15,685 nt of DNA from an uncultured Chlamydiae bacterium (GTDB lineage: Bacteria; Chlamydiota; Chlamydiia; Chlamydiales; CALBHK01): contig CALBHK010000263.1 of the NCBI GenBank assembly GCA_937894565.1, positions 1 to 15,685 of the forward strand, given 5' to 3'. A program made the translations under genes and the position numbers. A model generated the notes under the pieces. It saw only the letters and a list, made by a program, of their open reading frames with translations. It was not told the origin of the DNA and did not search any database. How positions within the stretch are numbered: the stretch's first letter is position 1; every line of letters begins with the position of its first letter. Positions 4,499 through 13,400 of the stretch are shown piece after piece.

Positions 4499-7400
4499 TT
4501 AAAAAGTTTCAACAACCTTTTTTTCATCCTTACCCAATAACTTATTAATCATCTTCTCTGCTCTCGTACCCACCCACTTATTGTTCAGTTCAATCATGCT
4601 CATGCTGACATCTTTTCTAAGCCATTTCTCTAATATCTCCAGTTCGCTATCATTATAATTTTTAGCTCCGGATAAAAATTTAACCTGAACAAGCAGTTCT
4701 TTAAAGCCCTCTGACTCTAATTCTTTTTCAAACTTTTTAAATCCTTCAGCAACTAATCCTAAAGAGAGATCGTAAATTCCAATCTTAACTTTCTCATCCC
4801 TGCGGCATTTACCAGCACTATCTTTAATTAGTTTCTCTCTCCAGTACTCCCCCTCTTTTTGATCAATTAAAATAGCTAACGTTTCTTTATCTTGCGGTCT
4901 TTTCACTACTAGCATTTCAAAGACAGGAACCTGGTAGCGTCCAAAAGGAGCGATCACACATCCATTAGAAGCATCCAAATAGGTCATATTGTTCGTAGTA
5001 AGTAAAAATTTAGAAATATATTTACCTGTACCTTTGATCATGCTCTCGAACACATTGTGCATACGATAAATCGGCACATTGCCCAAATCCATTTTTTGAC
5101 TGATCTGATTTTTCAGTGTCTTTAAACCGCTTAGTGCTTTTGAAAGAACCCCTGGTTTTGGAACGGGAACCACTTTTAACCACTCCAATAATGTGGGCTG
5201 AAGGTTTTTTGGCCAAGGGTAAAACACTTGGGGCTTAATTTTCTTATCTACTTGCAGCTCTTCCTGGTTCTGATGCTGGTGGACTTGGATCTGCATTTCT
5301 TGCTCTTCCATCACATCTATATCCAATTTATCGTGCATGCTTATCTGAGTCTCTTTATTAAGATCATTCAAAAGCTCTGTATTGATCTCTCCTTTTACTG
5401 AATAGATAGACACTAGTGGGGGATAAGTTCCATTTCCAATCGCATTCAGTTTTTTAGCAATTTTTTGCTCTTCATCTTCTGTGAACTCTTTAGATTTTTT
5501 AATGATGGCATAATATTTTTTACGCAGAGCTATAAAAATATCTTTCGGCTCTTTTTGCTCCAAGGGATTACCAAATAATATAGAGGGGTCCACAATAGTT
5601 GGATTCACAAAAATTTTATAATATTTAAAGATAACATTTGTTGCTGCTTTAGAATTAACGGCAAACTCGGCTTTATCTAAAAGGGCGCGTCGTATGACGT
5701 TATACAACTGCTGCTTGTCTCCTTCATAAGAATTCTCTTCGCTTTCACTATTTTCATTCGTTCTTAAAAATGAAATAATCTCTTGTATAGTCGGAACTTC
5801 ATTTGCAGGCTTCATTCGATCTCTTACCCGCCCTAAAAGAGCTACAATAAAATCTTGATCTTCATCTAATTTACGCATACGGTAAAGCGCCTGAGCAAAA
5901 TCACTAAATGTTGTATCTTCCGCTATAGTGATCACCGCTCTTGCTTTAGGATCCTGATCGATATGCAGGGCAAAGGCGCGCGCCTGAGAGTAATAGCTCA
6001 ATCTCTGTTTAGGTTGGATTTTTGTCTCTTCAAGAGGAATAAGCTCGCTTCCTCCTTTTTCTGTAACCATCAACCCATCTTTATAAAAAGCAACTCCTTT
6101 TAAATCTTCTCTATTAGATACCACTTTTTCCATAAAGACTTTAGCGACATCTTCATCTATTATTCCATTAAAATAGGCTCCCAGATCTATAGAAACCAGA
6201 CAGGAGGAATCATTTTCAAAAAAGGATTCAATGATCTCTGTTAAAACAGCGTGAGGAGCTTCTTGCTCCAAAATAACAATTTCGAAACATTTACGTTCCA
6301 TGACAGAGGCGCTCTCTCCATCAGTTCCCGGATCATCTACTAAGTTAGTGCCTTGTAAATAACGCCCCATGTTAATTTTTGTGCCTGTTCCACCTATATT
6401 TTTAGCACCCTGAGTCAGAAAATTGTAAGAATTGCTGGAAAGATTCCATTCAAAATAGAAAAATTCTTTCCAAAGAAGGTGTTCAGCATAGGCCAATATC
6501 ACATCATCACGACCATTCAGCAGACGATGAACCTCTTCTTTATCTTTTTCTTCAAAAGCAAATAATTTATATTCTCTATTATCTTCTTTACAATGTTTTT
6601 TAAAGAAACGCGCTTCTACTGTTTGACTTCTCTTACATAGCTCTTTCTCTGCCCGCTTAATCGCGCCCTCTTTTAAATAAGAGATAAACTTATCTAACTG
6701 CTTCTCATTCAAACGATCATGCAAGAGCATCAAGGCCGTTTTTACAAAAGCTTCATAGGGGCTGCGGATAGTGGATTCCTCTTGAGTATTATTATTCCCC
6801 TCACTTGGACGCGCCTGCTCTCCATTATTTTCTTGATTAGATGCGTTAAAGTGAACGTGTATGGTCTCTTTTAAAGACATAGGGTTAAGGACAAGCAGCA
6901 TTCCTCTTATCATGTCTATTTCTTTGCATTTCGCACTCTTACTAATAAAACCAGGTGTTTGTTTAGACTCTGTTGAAATGTATTCCACGAGCGCGCTATT
7001 AACCTTCTTAGTCAACTCTTGAATCATTTCCTCTTGTTTTTCTGTCTTTAATTTTTTAAAATTCTCGGTCTCTTCTATTTTTTTCTTGCACTCATTCACA
7101 ACTTCTTTAAACAAGGTCATTTTTTCTACCAAACAAGGCGCCAATATAGCTAAAACTTGCTTGTATTCCTCTAAAGCAAGCGGGGATGGCTTTTCAGATG
7201 CAATCGTCAAATAGATTTTTAGTTCTTCTGCACTCATCATGTGAAAAAGAACCTCTCTCATCACCTTAATAAAGCGTTTTTCCAAAAACTTACGCTTCCC
7301 TAAAGGATAGTTAAGCTCTTTTTTTCGATCGCTTGCTTTCTGTATCTCATCCGTTCCCTCTATTCCACTTTCTCGGATCACTCTTAGAGTGCGACGTAAA

Positions 7401-10400
7401 TATTCTTTTGTATTTTTAATCTCTCGTCCCTCTACTGGTTTTGAAAAAAGACCTTTAATGGAAAACTCCATCTCCAAATAAACAAGTTCTAAAGCCTGGA
7501 TCTGCTCTTTTGTCATCGCAATAAGATCACCTCTTAATCTGGCCCCTTCCACAGTATAGTAAATGGCAAAGGCTAGATCTTCCGACCAATTCCCTCCTCG
7601 AATGACACTAATCCAATGGGAAAGTTGACCAAAGACTTTTTGTGCCTGACCAGAAATTGTTGACATATTTGCTTTCGCAACTGCAGCCGGTGAAACAGAA
7701 ATACTTAGCTGATCCCCATCTCCTGCCCAAAAGTGCAGAAAAGGAAAAAAGCACCACGTTTTCCCGCTACCCATAAGCTGTTCAGAAATCTGATTTTGAT
7801 GGCCATCTTTATTAAGAAGGACCTCTTTAATCTGTTCAAAAGGCTTCACTCTCATCATTTTTTTTGTCGTTGCCTCAAACTTCAGATTAGCCAATACTAA
7901 AAGCTCCGGCATATCTTCAAAATCATAAACACGACTCCTATCTAATTCTGCAGCCAAAACTTCTAATGAAGCCCCCTTGTTCATCTGTTCAAAAAGAAGA
8001 TTCCATCTGGAAGCTAATACTAAATAGAGGAATAAACACTCCTTTAATTGCTCTAATTGCCCATCTCCCATTCTAGAGCGGCCTTTAAGCTCTGAATCTT
8101 TTTGCTGAATAAATGCCTTGGAGATCTCTTCAAAAGTAAGAGGAATCCTTTTTTCGCTCCCTTTCATCAACTGTTCTAAAATCTGCTCTTCTTCTGGTTT
8201 CTCTTGCTTAAAATTGTGGTTAGCAAAGCGTTTTATAGATTCACGCTCCATTTTCAACCAGCTACTCACCTCTTTTTGGATCTTATTAAGATCTTCCCAT
8301 AGATCTTCACCGTTCAAACCCTCTTTTAATGTGTATTTTGTCTCTATAACATTTGGTCTTGAATTAAAATCTCTAATATTTTGATTAAATTCTTCATCCA
8401 GATTCTCATAGGGAAGTACTTGCTCTCTTTGTAACTCTATATCCTCAATTTCAAAATACTTCTCCAAAAGCTCTTGCATGCAATGATTAATTCCCTCTTC
8501 TCTTTGGTTCATTTTTTCTTTAAGAGAGGGCTCTATTTCACGGCGTTTTAACTCAAGGCATTTTTCTTGTTTTTCTGACTTGACAACACTTGTTTCTTCT
8601 TGATACACAGTCTTGACAGCTTGATAAATTCCGCTCACGGCATTAACCACTTTAACAGGTGTGCTCAGTATTTTATTTAAAAGTGTTTTAAATCCTTTAT
8701 TTAATACAAATTTAGCTGTTTTTTGACCAATTTCAAGCACAACTTTTGGAGCATTGGATCCACGCAGCCCTGTCATTTTCCAAAAAGCATTCTTAAATGC
8801 CCATTTAGAAGACTGAAGAATGAGGCTCTTTAGAATGCTTTCCAATCTTTCTTTTGCATTTTTTGCTACTTCTTCTTCAGGAGATGCCATTTCCTCCATA
8901 AGCTCATCTAATCGATCCGGTTCTGCATAAGAGGTAAATAGAGAACTTCCCTTGCTCACCATCTCCAAAACATTAAATAAAAATCTCTCTTCCCGATCAT
9001 GAATTTTTCCTGAAAGCATTGAAAAATAATACTCAAAGGCTTTTTTATGTGTATTAAAGAGGGCTTCTTTTCCTTCCAAACCAGTCCAATCTGAGGGCAT
9101 TTTCCCCAAAGCTAAACGGTAGAGATAGAGAAAGTGAATAGAAATCCATTTAGGCGTTAAAGAATCAAGAGTCATAGGGGTAAGACCTTGTTCAAAATTT
9201 TGATCATTTTGAACAAAACCATTAATCACTTTTGTGTAGTCAAAATCCGTTGCATCTTGAGAGGAACAATAAGAGCGCTCCATTGTCTTCCGATAGGCAG
9301 AGAATACTTTTACAACAAGAGAACTTTTCTCTACTGGATCGCTAAAAATTTTATTCACTTTTTGCAAATCTAAAACTTTGCTCTCTTCTCCAAAGAGCGC
9401 ATTTAAAAATAACCCTTCCGTCTTCCTGCTCCAATGATTGCCATCCTTGAATTTTGACCTAAGTTCGCGATGGCGATGAGAGATCAATGGCATCATCAAC
9501 AAGTGACCTGCCAGTTCATCGACTCCCAATTTTTTCAATAATCCCTCTATTCCTTCTCCATCAGAAGATTCTTTAAATAGATTAGGAAATTGTTTTTGAA
9601 TCGCCGTTTTGCTCAACCGCTCTATCGATTTAATTAAAAAGAGCTCTTGCACATCATCTAAATAAGCATAAGCGCCCGTTTGGATCTTTTTTAAATAACG
9701 GAAATATTTTACCTGCACAGCCATCCAACGCAATAGATCTAATTGTGAGAATTCCCTCTCCGTCCTATTAAGCAATTCATTTTTTTCACGCAGAGCAGAT
9801 AATTTTAAAAAGAGCTGTTCAGCTTGAGGGTTTTGGGCCATTAGTAACGGAATCAAAATTTGATCCATGGAAGAGAGAATTTGAAGAGAAAAGCTCTCTT
9901 GATGGCCTATTGCCTCCAATTGAGAAAAATAGAGCATACTCTCTTTAAAACGCCCATGAGCAAAATGGAAGAAAACAAGATAGAAAAGCGCTGCTGTATC
10001 TTTGGTTTCTAACTTCCCTTTATCTGTTACGGTATAGTCAAAGCTAGAATTTTTTTGAAGATCAGATTCCTCTAAAATACCTTTCACAGTAGAATCTATA
10101 AAAGGAGAAGTGGCAATACCTCCTATGTGTTTCATAAAAAATATTCCAATAAGCTGCTTGAAAGATTGCGCTGCAATTAAGAGTTTTTGATCCCCTTCCT
10201 CATTTTCTATTAAAAGACTGTCCGCATACTTTCTTAAAACCATCTCATCCTGGCGCGCAGCCATATAAAAGCCTGGAAATTTGCCTTCACAACAAATCGC
10301 TCTCTTTACGATCTTTTCTTCTACTTCTTCTTCGATCAATTCAAAAGAAAGCCCTAACTCCACAAATTCCATTCTTTTTAAATCTGAACCCGATTTAAAC

Positions 10401-13400
10401 AATTCAGTTTTAGAAGGAAGTTGAAACCAGTTCAGTAGGGCAAGAGAGCCATTTTTCTCCTCTTCGCGCACTTTTTCTAGAAAAACCCCATTAAATTCCT
10501 TTTCTGATCGAATACAAATATAAGATTCTTCCTGTAACTCCATGAAATAGCGGGCAACAATATTTGTTTCCCTGATCTGCAAAACTAGGGGGGTTTCTTC
10601 TTCATCATCTTCTATCCAAAGAGTTTCATTTTCTCCTAAGTTAAAGGGCTGGTGATCAATCTCTTTTCCAGATAAATGACGATAAACATTACCATCCAAC
10701 TCTTTTTTAATGGTCAAATATTTGCCATGAAGAGCTACTGTTATATTTTCTTTGGGATAGCTATAGGAAGAATCAGAGAGTTTCACCTCATCTGTGAGCT
10801 TTATTCCCAAAACTTGAGCTTGAGCGCGTACATCTATTTTGGGTTGAGATGACAGTGGAAAATCTTCCAGATCCACCCTTAAACCCCCTTTAGAATAGAT
10901 CGGAAAGCTTCCTTCCCACTCTTGCTCGTCTTGAGGGACTACCACTCCTGCATCTTCTAAAATACCTTCGATCACCTCAGCGCGCAAAGCAGGATCTTGT
11001 TCCAGAGCTTCTTTGATATAAGGCTCCCACAGATAGATCACATCCAAACTTTTAATCGCTACATTGAGCTTGCTATCTACCCATTTAGGAAGAGTTTTAG
11101 AATAAGCCAAGGGTGCAATAGATAGAATCACCTCTCTTTTTTGTTCTTCGCTTAACGCTAAGGGATCTAAGAAGCGATAAGAAGACACTATATAAAGATA
11201 GCAGAGGACCAAACCATCATCAAATCCTTGAAAAGAGCGCCTGGAGAGTTCTTTTAAACGAAAAATAGGAGCAATGTTAGTTTGGATAAAAAGATTAAAA
11301 TCAGGAAATAGCTGATGTGCATCCTGCTCAAATCTCTGGCACTGCACCCTCATTTCAAAGCCGACTTGGCTTAAATAAAGACAGGTCCCTATCTCTTCCT
11401 GAGAATAAAAATAATCCAACATACCCTGAAAGATCTTTCCAAAATTTTCTATAACCTCTGCACGCTGACTCAGTTGCATATCCAGAGCGGAGCTCTGATT
11501 AATAAGAAGAGAGAATAGAAAACGAAATTGAGGATGGATTAAAAGCATTTTATTCTCATCAAAAAAGCTCAAAGCTCTTACCACCTGATCTGCTTCTTGA
11601 GTATTGAGCATCTCCAAAATCGCTTTTTCTTTACGTTTTAAATCCCCTGAATTCAAAGGCCCTTCTACAAGAATTTGACTTTGAGAACGCGTGGAAGGAT
11701 CTGTTATCAATTTAAAGAACTCATAGCGACCATATTCAAAATCCGAAGAGAAAAGATCCTCTCCTCGTACATGACGCGCTTTTCTTTTCGCTACTTTCTC
11801 CGATCCATTTATTTGGTTAGGAAAGAAAGAAAGATTAGTAGCAAAAACATGAGATTTAAATATAGAACCAGTTACTGTATGCCCAATCTCTTTCGCTCTC
11901 TTAACTACTTTAGAAAAGAAGCCGTTCTCTCCTTTTTCAACTTCCTGGTGTTCAAGTTCAAGATGCAGAATACCATCGGGAAACTCATGTGTTTTATATT
12001 CCTCCACATCTTTTTCAACCATTTGCAAAGCCATTAAATGAACAAGACGCAAATAAGAATAAGAAGGAGGAAGGATCTGATCAAAATTCCCAAAAAGGAT
12101 GTTCATTTTTTCATATTCAGAACTATTTTGAGCGCCTAAACGTTCAATCTTTTCTATGATTTCTTTTTTTGTCAGCAAAGAGCGATAATAGGCAAAATCT
12201 TTTGAAAATCTTAAACCTCCATTGTGCAATTCGATCACTTGAGTGGCATTTTTTGTTGAAAATTGATCTGTACTTTTTAACTGCTGAAAAGGGAAAATTT
12301 TACTACAAGAGGTAAAGTTAAATAGACGTTCGCGCTGGTACTCGTCTAATTCTTTATCGCTGCATTTTACAAAAGGACGCACCATTTGTGACTTCTCTTC
12401 ACCCTTTTTAAACTCAAAATAAGCAGCAATTTGATGGACTTTATGATAGGTTTTTATATTATATATTTGCACAAGAGGAGAGCTCATCCACTTGGCAAAA
12501 CTAATGCCATTCGCTTTAAATTCATCCGTTAAATAAGCCTGCGGGCACAGGCGGGCCAGTTTATCAATAATAGCATAGAGAGTATAAACACTGACAATAC
12601 GTTCCGTTGCTTCCTCTGGTGTTGCTCTCTCTTTTTGGCGTAGAGAGCAGCATAATATATGCAAAAGCTCTATAATTTGCGAAGGCTCTTCTATCTGGTT
12701 CCATAACTCCCCTTCCTGACTACCGGGAATGGGAAGAGCGCGCAATTGAGCATTTAAAAAGAAGAGGGCCCTTTGCTCTTTTACACCTTGAAAATGATCT
12801 GCTTTACAATCTTTAAGGATCTCAAAATCTCTACACCACTTACGAAGTTCATTTTTCAAATTTGATGGAGTCAAATCAATTTCATAAGGGTGAGGCAGCT
12901 CTACTATCCCCTCTTCTTCCTCTTCTATGAGCTCTATGTCTTCTACAGGAGGCAATCTGGAAATCGTAAAAGGCTTCTCAATAGATTCTACCTGTGCAAG
13001 ATCAAAAGAAAGTTCTCCCGTTTTAGTTAATTTTTGCTGCATCTTACGCACAGCTAATTTAGCAGCCTCTACTTGAGGTGCACCTAAAATGCGGCGAAAA
13101 ACAGCTCCTAAGACAACCAAAGTCACACGGCGCATCACATATTTGATCACTTCATGCACCAAACCAAAGATGGAGCTGAAAACATTCCACACCTCTTTAG
13201 GCATTATTTTGGCTATTACGCCAGGTCCAAATAGAACCATCGCTTTTGCAAGGTGAGTGATACTAAATGGAATTAAGAGATTAATCTGAGGAATGCACAC
13301 TCTAATTAAAGCTTCTAGAAAATTGGAAAAGATAGAAAATTCCAAAAAGAATCTAATAGCCGAAGAAATTCTTGCATAAACTCGATATGTATGAAGCAAG

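Noticed and set aside
5022..5216. Minus-strand 64-codon frame inside the giant gene, with similar short plus-strand frames near 8118, 9188, 11675, 14490 and 14919
   Set aside because: All are embedded in the giant gene in other frames, with no ribosome binding sites or recognisable domains.
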